From the NCBI GenBank assembly GCA_018262715.1, contig JADFDS010000039.1:62001-126000 (forward strand): a stretch of 64,000 bases of DNA, in the 5' to 3' direction. This DNA is from Bacteroidota bacterium. Lineage in GTDB: Bacteria > Bacteroidota > Bacteroidia > Bacteroidales > VadinHA17. Positions within the stretch are counted from its first letter, which is position 1, and the number at the start of each line of letters is the position of its first letter. Shown here one piece after another: positions 1 through 8,717 of this stretch. A program made the translations under genes and the position numbers. A model generated the notes under the pieces. That model was not told the origin of the DNA and searched no databases. It saw only the letters and a list, made by a program, of their open reading frames with translations.

Positions 1-283
1 GCATATCACGTGATCCCTCGAAGAAAATCACACCCCCGATACCATACTTTTCAACCAGCAGCTCTACCTGCCTGTAATTACCTCCCTTTTCGTCAGCCCA
101 TGCCGGTACCCATATTAGCTGAGCAATCATCTCCCTGACAGTCATAGTGTTAAGTATGCTGTCAACCCTGGGGTCGCCGGTGAAATTTTTCCACGGAACA
201 TTGTTCTCCGCTCCGGTGACCGGAGAGGGGTAGATCATCAGGGCACACACGGCAAGTACTAGTGATAAGCAGGATTTTTTCAT
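1..283 (-). CDS. Secreted glycoside hydrolase family 3 protein (NagZ-like), N-terminal fragment cut by the window edge
   Basis: The 94 visible residues start with a signal peptide (MKKSCLSLVLAVCALMIY, cleavage probably near residue 25). They continue with the typical entry into a GH3 beta-N-acetylglucosaminidase domain: DPRVDSILNTMTVREMIAQL, then a YGIGGVIFFEG strand. Family members of this type release GlcNAc from peptidoglycan fragments, and in this phylum they are often longer and exported. The catalytic part lies beyond base 1, so activity cannot be judged. The gene is divergent from an NagX-like gene and a MurNAc-type kinase/nucleotidyltransferase pair, which fits a cell-wall recycling role. 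The ATG at 281-283 follows a consensus -7 element by about 25 bp. Confidence 0.8.
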   Translation of the reverse strand, partial: MKKSCLSLVLAVCALMIYPSPVTGAENNVPWKNFTGDPRVDSILNTMTVREMIAQLIWVPAWADEKGGNYRQVELLVEKYGIGGVIFFEGSRDM

Positions 284-308
284 CAGAGGAATGAATTATG
301 CGTTGTAC

Positions 309-316
309 CAAAATTA
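309..316 (-). promoter_or_regulatory. Bacteroidota -7 element for the GH3 gene
   Basis: The minus strand reads TAATTTTG, a full match to TAnnTTTG, 25 bp before the GH3 start codon. No clear -33 TTTG is visible at the usual spacing. Confidence 0.45.
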
Positions 317-344
317 GCATTTTTCTTTATGATTCTTTTCCCGG

Positions 345-371
345 TTGATTGGTTCCAATTTGTTATTTTTA
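345..371 (+). promoter_or_regulatory. Probable promoter of the NagX-like gene
   Basis: A TTG at 345-347 is followed 16 bp later by TATTTTTA (364-371), seven of eight matches to TAnnTTTG. Transcription would begin near 378. This favours the ATG at 391 over an in-frame TTG at 349, which would lie inside the promoter. Confidence 0.4.
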
Positions 372-390
372 CCCAACCAACAGAACGCAT

Positions 391-1518
391 ATGGCAGCAA
401 CAAAAAGTTCCGGAAAGAGCGCCGGCAAATCAGCGCGGCTTTTGTCACTTGACGTTTTCAGGGGGATGACTGTGGCTTTCATGATCATTGTCAACACCCC
501 GGGTACATGGAGTCACGTATATGCTCCCCTGAGACATGCCTCGTGGCATGGCTGCACACCCACTGACCTTGTATTTCCCTCATTCCTGTTCATCTCGGGT
601 GTGGCAATGTTCTATTCCCTTCGAAAGTATAACTTCGAATTCTCCGGACCATCACTGTTCCGCATACTGCGAAGGGTACTGCTCATCTTCGCCGCAGGCC
701 TTTTTCTGAATATTTTTCCCCATTTTGTACGTGATTACAGCACACTCCGGATCATGGGAGTGCTACAGAGGATAGCACTGGCATGGGGCCTTGGTGCAAT
801 TCTGGTGCTGCTGATCCGCAGGAATTATATCTGGCTTGCCACGGCAGTAATACTGTTCGGATACTGGGCCCTGATGCATTTCATGGGAGGGGCCGATCCC
901 TATTCACTCGAGGGTAACTATGCACGGACAGTCGATATCGCCGTCCTCGGCGAAAATCACCTTTACAGGGGATTTGGTATGCCGTTTGACCCGGAAGGAC
1001 TGCTGAGCACCCTTCCCGCCACCGCTACGGTATTGCTCGGGTTTATGGCCGGAGGATTGATCAGCGCTAACGGATCATCATGGAAAACCCCGGGATGGCT
1101 TGCCCTCACAGGCACCCTGCTTATCGGGGCAGGACTGCTATGGGGACAGTATTTCCCCATCAACAAACCCATCTGGACAAGCTCCTATGTTATCTACGCC
1201 GGCGGTATTGGTATGGTGATTCTGGCCCTGCTGTTCATAATAATTGACATATGGAACCTGAAAGGATGGACAGGCTTCTTCAATACATTCGGCACAAATC
1301 CCCTCTTCACCTACCTCCTCGCCGGAATCTGGACCAAGACAATGCTTGCCGTGAAGATAGGGGAGACCACTCTTTACAAATGGATATTCGAACATATCTG
1401 CAGTCCGCTCTTTGAGGAACAGAAACTTGCAAGCCTGCTCTTCGCAATAATGCAGGTTCTGATCATATGGGCTTTCGGCTACATACTTTACAGGAAAAAG
1501 ATAATTATCAGGTTCTGA
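391..1518 (+). CDS. NagX / heparan-alpha-glucosaminide N-acetyltransferase-like membrane protein (DUF5009 type)
   Basis: This is a 375-residue polytopic membrane protein with about ten hydrophobic segments. The N-terminus carries the family hallmarks LLSLDVFRGMTVAFMI, a conserved His region (HASWHGC) and PTDLVFPSFLFISG. Relatives include the catalytic part of human HGSNAT and bacterial NagX, found in GlcNAc/chitin and cell-wall sugar loci, where transport or acetylation of amino sugars across the inner membrane has been proposed. It is the first gene of a tight operon: one base separates it from the kinase-RapZ fusion. I chose ATG 391 because the upstream in-frame TTG falls in the promoter. 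The amino-sugar link is inferred from family and neighbours; the exact activity is unknown. Confidence 0.8.
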   Translation: MAATKSSGKSAGKSARLLSLDVFRGMTVAFMIIVNTPGTWSHVYAPLRHASWHGCTPTDLVFPSFLFISGVAMFYSLRKYNFEFSGPSLFRILRRVLLIFAAGLFLNIFPHFVRDYSTLRIMGVLQRIALAWGLGAILVLLIRRNYIWLATAVILFGYWALMHFMGGADPYSLEGNYARTVDIAVLGENHLYRGFGMPFDPEGLLSTLPATATVLLGFMAGGLISANGSSWKTPGWLALTGTLLIGAGLLWGQYFPINKPIWTSSYVIYAGGIGMVILALLFIIIDIWNLKGWTGFFNTFGTNPLFTYLLAGIWTKTMLAVKIGETTLYKWIFEHICSPLFEEQKLASLLFAIMQVLIIWAFGYILYRKKIIIRF

Positions 1519-1519
1519 A

Positions 1520-2938
1520 ATGGATATAAGAACAGCAGTAGAAAAGGCATTTGAGCGCTGGAAAGGCTCCTCTCCGGAGATCATCACCCGCCTGCCGCAA
1601 TCGGGCTCAGACAGGGTTTATTTCAGGCTGATATGCCGTGAGGACCAGGTGATCGGCGCATACAACCCGAGCCGCGAGGAGAACGAAGCCTTCGTCGGAT
1701 TTTCTAACCACTTCAGATCAAAGGGATTACCGGTGCCGGAGATTTATGTATATTATCCCGAGGATAAGATCTATTTTCTTGAAGACCTGGGTGATACCAA
1801 CCTTTTTACCTGGCTCGCCCGCCGTTCCGATGAGGAACGTTTCAACAGGGAGACGGAAAACCTCTTCCTTACAGTCGCAGGTGACCTGGTACGCATACAG
1901 ACTGAAGGGATCAGAGGGCTTGACCTGTCGCTGTGTTATCCACACCGCAGCTTCGACCGGCAGAGCATAGTCTGGGATATGAACTATTACAAGTACATGT
2001 TCCTCAAGCTTATAGGAGCACCGTTCAATGAGACCAGGCTTGAGCGGGATTTTGAGATTCTGACCCGTTACCTGCTGGATGCAGGACAGGAGTATTTTCT
2101 CTTCCGCGACTTCCAGACGGCCAATATCATGATCAGGGACGGAAAGCCGTGGTATATTGACTACCAGGGGGGCAGGCTCGGGGCGCCGCAGTATGACATC
2201 GCCTCCCTCGTTTATGATGCCAAGGCCTATATCCCAGAAAAGATCAGGAAGACAACAATCAACAGGCACCTGGATCTCTTCGCGGCAGCTACCGGCAGAC
2301 CACGCGAGTCACTTGAGATGTACCAGGGCGCCTTCACCCTTATAAGGCTCATGCAGGCCCTGGGCGCCTTCGGATTCAGGGGACTGCATGAGAACAAACC
2401 CACTTTCAACGAGAGCATCGTACCGGCTGTTGAGTTGATGAACGAGCTTCTTGAGAGCGGTGACGTCAGGATTGACCTCCCCGAACTGAAGAAAGCCTCA
2501 CTCGCAGTGCCGCTGCAACGAAAGTACCGCATCCTGGAACACTACCAGGATATGGTTACTATACATCTCGAGAGCTTTGCATATGTCAGGGGAAAGAGCG
2601 TCAGCTATGACAACGGCAGCGGGTTTGTCTTTGACTGCCGCGGCCTGCGCAATCCGGTCACTGTGGCTGAGCTGAGCGAGCTCACCGGCCTTGATCCCGA
2701 GGTGATAGAGTTCTTCAATAACGATGACGAAGCAGTGGCTTTCGCCGGCGACTGCACAAACATCATCCGAAACTCGCTTCCCATGATGCGGCGGAAGGGT
2801 ATTGTCGACATCCATGCTGCCTTCGGCTGTGTCGGCGGTCATCATCGCTCCGTCTGGAGCGCGGAAAGGGTGGCGCTGATGCTCTCGGCAATGCCCGGTG
2901 TTGAAGTGTCAGTGAAACATACGGCCCTGGAAAAATGA
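1520..2938 (+). CDS. AmgK-like sugar kinase fused to a RapZ C-terminal domain
   Basis: A two-domain protein of 472 residues. Residues about 20-330 form an aminoglycoside-phosphotransferase fold: catalytic loop FRDFQTAN (Asp197, Asn202), metal-binding IDYQ (Asp214), then GAPQYDIASL. This is the layout of AmgK, the kinase that makes MurNAc/GlcNAc 1-phosphate. Residues about 345-472 match the C-terminal half of RapZ, including FDCRGLRNP and GCVGGHHRSV (436-445), without RapZ's P-loop domain. In E. coli RapZ this half binds GlcN6P and RNA. The gene lies one base after the NagX-like gene and overlaps the MurU-like gene by ATGA, so the products are probably co-translated. A salvage kinase with a built-in amino-sugar-phosphate sensor is my inference. 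The fusion itself is plain in the sequence. Confidence 0.85.
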   Translation: MDIRTAVEKAFERWKGSSPEIITRLPQSGSDRVYFRLICREDQVIGAYNPSREENEAFVGFSNHFRSKGLPVPEIYVYYPEDKIYFLEDLGDTNLFTWLARRSDEERFNRETENLFLTVAGDLVRIQTEGIRGLDLSLCYPHRSFDRQSIVWDMNYYKYMFLKLIGAPFNETRLERDFEILTRYLLDAGQEYFLFRDFQTANIMIRDGKPWYIDYQGGRLGAPQYDIASLVYDAKAYIPEKIRKTTINRHLDLFAAATGRPRESLEMYQGAFTLIRLMQALGAFGFRGLHENKPTFNESIVPAVELMNELLESGDVRIDLPELKKASLAVPLQRKYRILEHYQDMVTIHLESFAYVRGKSVSYDNGSGFVFDCRGLRNPVTVAELSELTGLDPEVIEFFNNDDEAVAFAGDCTNIIRNSLPMMRRKGIVDIHAAFGCVGGHHRSVWSAERVALMLSAMPGVEVSVKHTALEK

Positions 2939-3651
2939 AGGCAATGATCTTTGCTGCCGGCCTTGGCACCAGGCTGGGGGAGATGACCCGTACCAGGCCC
3001 AAGGCGCTGGCTGACATCAATGGCAGGACCATGCTGGAACTGACGGCTGAGAAGCTTGTCAGGGCAGGGTTTGATGACCTGATTGTCAATATCCACCACC
3101 ACCCTGAACAGATGCTTCAGGAGATCGAAAGACTCCGGCAGCAGGATTACCGGATTACCGTCAGCGACGAAAGTGACGGGCTCCTTGATACTGCAGGCGG
3201 TCTTTACAGGGTAAGGAACTTTTTTGGCGCCGAACCCTTCCTTGCACATAACGTGGATGAATTTACTGATCTTGACCTTGCCGCCATGTACAGGCAGCAT
3301 GTGGAATCAGGAGCACTGGCCACCCTCGCGGTCAGACACCGGCCGGGAAACCGGCAGCTCCTTGTTGATGATGCAGGGCGCCTTCGCGGATGGCGCAACA
3401 ACGCAACAAAGGAAGAGATCATCACCGTTGAAAGTAACAGAAAGCTTGAAGAGGTTGGCTTTTCAGGCATTCAGGTCCTTTCTCCGGCAATCTTTGAACT
3501 GATGCAGGAGGGCATTTATTCACTGACATCGCTCTACCTTATGCTGGCAGGGAAGCACTTAATAATGACCTGCCTGCATGACTACGGTTACTGGTTCGAC
3601 TGTGGCACGCCGCAGAACCTGGAAAAGATCAGAGCGCATTTGGGGAAGTAG
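2935..3651 (+). CDS. MurU-like sugar-1-phosphate nucleotidyltransferase
   Basis: A 238-residue nucleotidyltransferase with the signature AAGLGTRLGEMTRTRPKAL (residues 7-25; GxGTR and the Lys of RPK bind the NTP), then NIHHHPEQM and DTAGGLYRVRNFF. Length and motifs match MurU/RmlA-short-type enzymes. After an AmgK-type kinase the natural reaction is UTP plus MurNAc-1-P to UDP-MurNAc, which returns recovered MurNAc to peptidoglycan synthesis without the fosfomycin-sensitive step. The start codon overlaps the kinase stop (ATGA). Substrate is inferred from context; a mannose-1-P or glucose-1-P enzyme of the same fold is the main alternative. Confidence 0.8.
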   Translation: MKAMIFAAGLGTRLGEMTRTRPKALADINGRTMLELTAEKLVRAGFDDLIVNIHHHPEQMLQEIERLRQQDYRITVSDESDGLLDTAGGLYRVRNFFGAEPFLAHNVDEFTDLDLAAMYRQHVESGALATLAVRHRPGNRQLLVDDAGRLRGWRNNATKEEIITVESNRKLEEVGFSGIQVLSPAIFELMQEGIYSLTSLYLMLAGKHLIMTCLHDYGYWFDCGTPQNLEKIRAHLGK

Positions 3652-3686
3652 GCATTATGGGGCTCCGGCGAAGCAGGAGAACCAAT

Positions 3687-3713
3687 CCCGTATCCGCCGG
3701 AAAGCGGATCGGG
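3687..3713. terminator. Hairpin between convergent murU-like and trkH genes
   Basis: CCCG-t-ATCCGC pairs with GCGGAT-CGGG around a six-base loop (CGGAAA), ten base pairs with one bulged T. It sits between two converging genes, the expected place for a shared terminator. There is no T-run on either side, so an intrinsic terminator is only possible. Confidence 0.35.
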
Positions 3714-3769
3714 TCGGTTGTACCAGTCGGCTGTGGGCAGTTCGGGAGAGAACAGGCTCCGGACATTGT

Positions 3770-5215
3770 TCAGTTTTTCCAGAATGACCTTGTGAAGAGG
3801 GCCAGTATGGTGAAAATCTCAAGGCGACCGATAAGCATCAGCGCAATCATAATAAACTTTGCTCCTGCCGTGAAACCGTTGTAGTGGCCGAAGTTGCCCG
3901 AAGCACCAAGCCCGGGCCCCACGTTGCTTATGGCACTGGTGCTTGCCCCCACAGCCTCAATCAGCGGCACCCCTGTGAAATGTATGGCAATCATACCGGC
4001 CAGGGTCAGGGCAATGTACAGAAGGGTGAAAGAGAGAATGGTAATATTCAGGTTGTCAGGCACTATCCTGTCATTGATCTTAATCGGTATCACTGCATGG
4101 TGATGCTGGAACCGCTGAAAGACCACCTTCAGGTTGCGCAGCGTGATCAGGTGCCTTGCCATCTTGATTCCTCCGGTGGTTGAACCTGTACATCCTCCGG
4201 CAGGCATCAGGAGAATCATGATGAACCATCCGCCCTGTGGCCAGAGCATGTAATCCGTTGTGGCAAACCCAGTCCCTGTCATCTGTGAGATGACCTGGAA
4301 AAAGCCATGCCTCACCGAGAGGGCAAAATTGCGGTCAGTGCCGGTATAAAGGATCAGCGTCACCAGGATGGTGGCCCCGGTGACAAAGAAGATGTAAAAC
4401 CACAGCTCCTCAAAAGCAGCTATCTTCCTGAACTCTCGGCGTACAAGGAAATAGTATACGATATAGCTGACCCCTCCAAGGAACATAAAGATTCCGATCA
4501 CATACTGGACATAGGGTGAGTATTCCGAGATACTGGTGTTCCTGGTGGAGAAACCTGCGGTGGATACAGTGGCAAAGGAGTGACATATGCTGTCAAAAAG
4601 GTTCATGTCTCCGAACCTCAGAAGCACTGTCTCCAGTACGGTCATCGCCAGGTAGATGACCAGTATTATGTATGCTATTGACCTTGTCTTCGGCAGTATC
4701 TTCTGTTTCATCGATGACTCGAGGGTGAAGAGATGGTACCCCCCGGCCTTCATGTTGGGAAGAATCACTATAACGAGCAGGATGACGCCCACGCCACCGA
4801 TCCAGTGAGTCAGGCTCCGCCAGAAAAGGATTGACTTCGGCAGTATCTCAACATTGCCTATTACGGTTGCCCCGGTTGTGGTGAAGCCTGACATGGTTTC
4901 AAACAGCGCATTTGTGACCCCTGACACTGACCCGCTGAAGAGATAGGGCATGGTGCCGAGAAGGGCCAGCAAAACCCATGACAGTGTCACGTTCAGGTAC
5001 CCGTCCCTGACATTGATATTATCCCTTGATGTCCGAGGCATGGCCATGTAGAGCACGAGCCCCGGCACAAATGATATAAGTGCCGGCCAGAGAAACGGGC
5101 CGAGGCTCTCGGAGTAGATAAGGGCAACAGGAATGCAGGCAATGAAGGCGCCACCTGTTATGATCATTATCAGGCCGGTAATTTTCAGAAGTGATCTGAT
5201 GTTTATGCTAGTCAT
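3770..5215 (-). CDS. trkH: TrkH-family potassium uptake channel
   Basis: A 481-residue polytopic membrane protein built from four M1-P-M2 repeats. All four selectivity-filter glycine loops are visible: TTTGAT (112-117), VSTAGFST (217-224), MTGTGFATTD (312-321) and SAISNVGPG (427-435). The intramembrane GCTGSTTGGIK loop (341-351) is also present. TrkH conducts K+ under control of a cytosolic NAD/ATP-binding TrkA ring. No trkA lies in this window, so the regulator must be elsewhere. It follows corA on the same strand with a 25-bp gap, suggesting an ion-homeostasis operon. Confidence 0.95.
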   Translation of the reverse strand: MTSINIRSLLKITGLIMIITGGAFIACIPVALIYSESLGPFLWPALISFVPGLVLYMAMPRTSRDNINVRDGYLNVTLSWVLLALLGTMPYLFSGSVSGVTNALFETMSGFTTTGATVIGNVEILPKSILFWRSLTHWIGGVGVILLVIVILPNMKAGGYHLFTLESSMKQKILPKTRSIAYIILVIYLAMTVLETVLLRFGDMNLFDSICHSFATVSTAGFSTRNTSISEYSPYVQYVIGIFMFLGGVSYIVYYFLVRREFRKIAAFEELWFYIFFVTGATILVTLILYTGTDRNFALSVRHGFFQVISQMTGTGFATTDYMLWPQGGWFIMILLMPAGGCTGSTTGGIKMARHLITLRNLKVVFQRFQHHHAVIPIKINDRIVPDNLNITILSFTLLYIALTLAGMIAIHFTGVPLIEAVGASTSAISNVGPGLGASGNFGHYNGFTAGAKFIMIALMLIGRLEIFTILALFTRSFWKN

Positions 5216-5240
5216 TACAGGGCGGCGAGACCGTACACTG

Positions 5241-6170
5241 TTACATCCATTTTTTTCTTCTCAGGAGAAGCACACCGGCAGTGGCAAGCACCACCGAACC
5301 ACCGAGTATGAACCAGAATGCGTTCATGTTGTGCTCCAGCCTGTTGGGTACATTCATCCCGTAAAAGCTGGCAATGAGGGTCGGTATCATCAATATGATG
5401 GTGACTATCGTGAGAGACTTCATCACGATGTTCAGGTTGTTCGAGATCACCGAGGCAAAGGCATCCATCATCCCGCTCTGAATATCACTGTAAATCTTCG
5501 CCATCTCAATAGCCTGCCGGTTCTCGATGGTAGCTTCCTCCAGGAGGTCTGATGAAAACTCGTAGTCACGTATCCATTTCGAATTCTTCAGCTTGAGCAT
5601 CATCATCTCATTGGATCGCAGCGAGGTGGTGAAATATACAAGACACTTCTCCATCTTCAGCAGGCGGTGCAGTTCCTGGTTCCGGGTCGACTTCTCCAGA
5701 TCCTGCTCGATCATTGCCGTCTGGTTGTTGATCTGCTTCAGGTACCGGTGGTAGAACATCGTGGTCCTGAGAAAGAGATGCAGTATGAGATCGATCTTTG
5801 TCTCTATTGTAATGCCCTTGCCGCTGCGGCTGAAGAAATCATCAAGCACCTCGTTGTTCCGGTGACAGATGATTACCAGGCTGTTCTTGTCGAGCACAAG
5901 CCCCAGGGGTATGGTTGTAAACGGGAATCCGTTTGATTGATTCTGGTAGGGGATACGGTAGATCATCAGCAGCATGTCATCCTCCACCTCCATGCGGGAT
6001 CGCTCGTCAACGTCAAGAATATCAGCAAGGAAATCCTCAGGGACCTTCAGGGTGGTCTTCAAGATGCCTATCTCTGAAGGAGTGGGATCAGTGACGTTTA
6101 CAATGCAACCTTTTTCAAATGAGTTCAACGGAAGGAGACCGTTCGGGATCATCTGCCAGTAAGTAATCAT
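5241..6170 (-). CDS. corA: CorA-family divalent cation (Mg2+/Co2+) channel
   Basis: A 309-residue CorA protein: acidic/alpha-beta cytosolic domain, long stalk helix, and two C-terminal transmembrane helices. The first helix ends in the selectivity signature YGMNVPN (GMN at 271-273), and the tail is the usual basic RRKKWM. CorA channels are homopentamers gated by intracellular Mg2+. The ATG at 6168-6170 is preceded by an unusually strong Shine-Dalgarno sequence for this phylum. It is first in the corA-trkH pair. Confidence 0.95.
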   Translation of the reverse strand: MITYWQMIPNGLLPLNSFEKGCIVNVTDPTPSEIGILKTTLKVPEDFLADILDVDERSRMEVEDDMLLMIYRIPYQNQSNGFPFTTIPLGLVLDKNSLVIICHRNNEVLDDFFSRSGKGITIETKIDLILHLFLRTTMFYHRYLKQINNQTAMIEQDLEKSTRNQELHRLLKMEKCLVYFTTSLRSNEMMMLKLKNSKWIRDYEFSSDLLEEATIENRQAIEMAKIYSDIQSGMMDAFASVISNNLNIVMKSLTIVTIILMIPTLIASFYGMNVPNRLEHNMNAFWFILGGSVVLATAGVLLLRRKKWM

Positions 6171-6177
6171 TCTAGTA

Positions 6178-6183
6178 CCTCCT
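6178..6183 (-). promoter_or_regulatory. Strong Shine-Dalgarno sequence of corA
   Basis: The minus strand reads AGGAGG seven bases before the corA ATG. Most genes here lack such a site, so corA may be initiated differently or more strongly. It also fixes the start codon. Confidence 0.6.
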
Positions 6184-6293
6184 ACTTTTCCGCCCCGCGG
6201 AGGTACCGTTTCCGGCTTACCTCTGCAGAACTAAATTAATAAAACGGCTCGCGTGATAATCGTCCATAAAAGACAACTGTATTGATACGTGTG

Positions 6294-6301
6294 CAAAAAT
6301 A
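6294..6301 (-). promoter_or_regulatory. Bacteroidota -7 element upstream of corA
   Basis: The minus strand reads TATTTTTG, matching TAnnTTTG. It would give a leader of about 115 nt, long for this window, and no -33 box is evident. Confidence 0.3.
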
Positions 6302-6352
6302 TAACTTTTATGCTAACCGCATCCCCGGGCCGCAAAAAATGTCCAAAAAAAT

Positions 6353-6360
6353 TACCTTTG
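6353..6360 (+). promoter_or_regulatory. Bacteroidota -7 element of the carboxyspermidine operon
   Basis: TACCTTTG matches TAnnTTTG and ends 22 bp before the ATG at 6383. The -33 region is A-rich and unclear. Confidence 0.5.
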
Positions 6361-6382
6361 CACAGAACCTAAATATAACGTG

Positions 6383-7579
6383 ATGGGAAAGGTACTTGTT
6401 GTGGGCGCCGGTGGTGTTGGCACCGTGGCGGTGATGAAAATGGCACAGATGAATGACGCTTTCAGTGAAATAATGCTTGCCAGCCGCACCAGATCAAAAT
6501 GTGACGCCATTGCTGACCGCATAGGCGGAAACAGGGTACAGACCGCAAAAGTCGATGCCGACAATGTCGGAGAAATGATTGAACTGATACGCTCATTCAG
6601 GCCTGACCTGGTGGTGAACCTCGCACTGCCCTACCAGGACCTTCATATAATGGACGCCTGCCTTGCTACCGGCGTCGCATACCTTGATACTGCCAACTAT
6701 GAACCGCCCGAAGAGGCCAAATATGAATATTCATGGCAGTGGGCTTACCATGACCGCTACCGCGAAGCAGGCCTCACCGCAATCCTCGGCTGCGGATTCG
6801 ATCCCGGCGTCACCGGTGTCTTCACTGCGCATGCCTCGAAACATCACTTCAGCGAGATACATTACCTCGACATAGTTGACTGCAATGCCGGAGATCATGG
6901 CAAACCGTTTGCAACCAACTTCAACCCGGAGATCAACATCCGGGAGGTGACCCAGAAGGGGAAATACTGGGAGAACGGAAAATGGATTTACACCGAACCG
7001 CACGAGATACACAAACCTCTCACGTACCCGGAGATAGGACCGAAGGAATCATACCTCATCTACCACGAGGAACTGGAATCGCTGGTGAAAAATTTCCCCA
7101 CCATCCGCCGCGCCCGCTTCTGGATGACATTCGGACAGGAGTATCTCACTCATCTCAGGGTGATTCAGAACATAGGGATGGCACGCATTGACCCTGTAAT
7201 GTACAACGGGGTGGAGATCATTCCCATACAGTTCCTGAAGGCTGTTCTTCCTAACCCGGGCGATCTTGGAGAGAACTACAAGGGATGGACATCAATAGGA
7301 TGCCGCATCAGGGGGCTCGATAAGCAAGGCAAGGAGCGTACCTACTATATCTGGAACAACTGCAGTCACGAGGAGGCATACCGTGAGACAGGAACACAGG
7401 CTGTGAGCTATACGACCGGCGTGCCGGCCGCCACCGGAGCCATGATGTACATGAAGGGTCTCTGGAAGAAACCGGGCGTGTGGAATGTGGAGCAGTTTGA
7501 TCCCGATCCGTTCCTCACCGAAGTGGCACGCTATGGCCTGCCCTGGCACGAGAAGTTTGACATAGACCTCGAGCTCTGA
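6383..7579 (+). CDS. Carboxynorspermidine/carboxyspermidine dehydrogenase (saccharopine dehydrogenase family)
   Basis: A protein of 398 residues opening with a Rossmann motif (VLVVGAGGVGTVAV) and belonging to the saccharopine dehydrogenase-like family. In Bacteroidota and vibrios this enzyme condenses aspartate semialdehyde with putrescine or diaminopropane, reducing the Schiff base with NADPH to carboxy(nor)spermidine. The next gene, one base away, is the matching decarboxylase, which makes the assignment firm against other members such as lysine dehydrogenases. A GTG at 6380 is in frame directly before the ATG; either may be used. No cofactor-binding residue looks lost. Confidence 0.9.
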   Translation: MGKVLVVGAGGVGTVAVMKMAQMNDAFSEIMLASRTRSKCDAIADRIGGNRVQTAKVDADNVGEMIELIRSFRPDLVVNLALPYQDLHIMDACLATGVAYLDTANYEPPEEAKYEYSWQWAYHDRYREAGLTAILGCGFDPGVTGVFTAHASKHHFSEIHYLDIVDCNAGDHGKPFATNFNPEINIREVTQKGKYWENGKWIYTEPHEIHKPLTYPEIGPKESYLIYHEELESLVKNFPTIRRARFWMTFGQEYLTHLRVIQNIGMARIDPVMYNGVEIIPIQFLKAVLPNPGDLGENYKGWTSIGCRIRGLDKQGKERTYYIWNNCSHEEAYRETGTQAVSYTTGVPAATGAMMYMKGLWKKPGVWNVEQFDPDPFLTEVARYGLPWHEKFDIDLEL

Positions 7580-7580
7580 T

Positions 7581-8717
7581 ATGATCGACTACAGCAGGAT
7601 TCCCTCTCCGTGCTACGTGATTGAGGAGGAGAGACTCAGGAAAAACCTCAGCCTGATTAAGCATGTGGCCGATGCTTCCGGTGCCGAAATAATACTGGCA
7701 TTCAAGGGCTTCGCCATGTGGTCAGTATTCCCTGTGGTGCGCGAATATGTCTCCGGGGCGGCGGCGAGCTCCATACATGAAGCCAGGCTCTGTTTCGAGG
7801 AGATGGGTACTCCGGCTCATACATATGCACCTGCCTTCCGCAGGGATGAGTTCGGTACGATACTCCGCTACAGCTCTCACATAACATTCAACTCCCTGGA
7901 ACAGTACAGGAAGTTCGCCCCGGCGCTTCATCGCGAGGGAAAGCATATCTCGCCCGGACTGCGGATTAACCCGGAGTACTCCGAAATTTCCCAGGGTATA
8001 TACAATCCCTGCTCACCCGGATCCCGCCTCGGTGTAACTGCAGCCGAGCTGGCGAACGGACTCCCTGAAGGGGTGGAGGGACTCCATTTTCATGTCCTGT
8101 TTGAATCTGATTCATATACGCTCGAAAAGGTCCTGGCAGTCGTTGAGGAAAAATTCGGACACCTGCTGCCAAAGCTGAAGTGGCTCAACATGGGAGGCGG
8201 GCACCTGATGACACGTCGTGATTACAATACCGGCCATCTCATTGGCCTCCTTAAAAAATTCAGAGAGAAACACCGCATTCACCTTATACTTGAACCAGGC
8301 AGCGCTTTCGCCTGGGAAACAGGCGAACTGGTGGCCACCGTGGAAGATATCATTACCCGTGACGGCATAAAGACCGCAATCATGGACGTTTCATTCACCG
8401 CACACATGCCTGACTGCCTCGAGATGCCCTATAAACCTGTCATTATCGGGGCATTTGACCCTGTTCCGGGAAAACCAACCTACCGCATGGGCGGCAACTC
8501 ATGCCTGTCAGGAGACTTCATGGGCGACTGGTCATTCCACCGTGAGCTGCATCCCGGTGACAGGCTGATATTCTGGGATATGATCCACTACACAATGGTG
8601 AAAACCACTACCTTCAACGGCGTACCGCATCCTAACATCGGCATCTGGACAGCTGACCAGCAATTCAGGCTCGTGAGGGAGTTCGGATATGCTGATTACC
8701 GTGACAGGCTGTCTTAG
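7581..8717 (+). CDS. nspC: Carboxynorspermidine decarboxylase
   Basis: A 378-residue fold-III PLP decarboxylase of the alanine-racemase/ornithine-decarboxylase type. The Schiff-base lysine is Lys42 in LAFKGFAMWSVF, followed by AAASSIHEAR. The C-terminal half carries GGNSCLSGDFMG, whose Cys donates the active-site thiol from the partner subunit, and FWDMIHYTMVK. It decarboxylates carboxy(nor)spermidine to spermidine or norspermidine. With the preceding dehydrogenase it completes the aminopropyltransferase-independent route. The stop codon runs directly into an inverted-repeat module. Confidence 0.93.
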   Translation: MIDYSRIPSPCYVIEEERLRKNLSLIKHVADASGAEIILAFKGFAMWSVFPVVREYVSGAAASSIHEARLCFEEMGTPAHTYAPAFRRDEFGTILRYSSHITFNSLEQYRKFAPALHREGKHISPGLRINPEYSEISQGIYNPCSPGSRLGVTAAELANGLPEGVEGLHFHVLFESDSYTLEKVLAVVEEKFGHLLPKLKWLNMGGGHLMTRRDYNTGHLIGLLKKFREKHRIHLILEPGSAFAWETGELVATVEDIITRDGIKTAIMDVSFTAHMPDCLEMPYKPVIIGAFDPVPGKPTYRMGGNSCLSGDFMGDWSFHRELHPGDRLIFWDMIHYTMVKTTTFNGVPHPNIGIWTADQQFRLVREFGYADYRDRLS

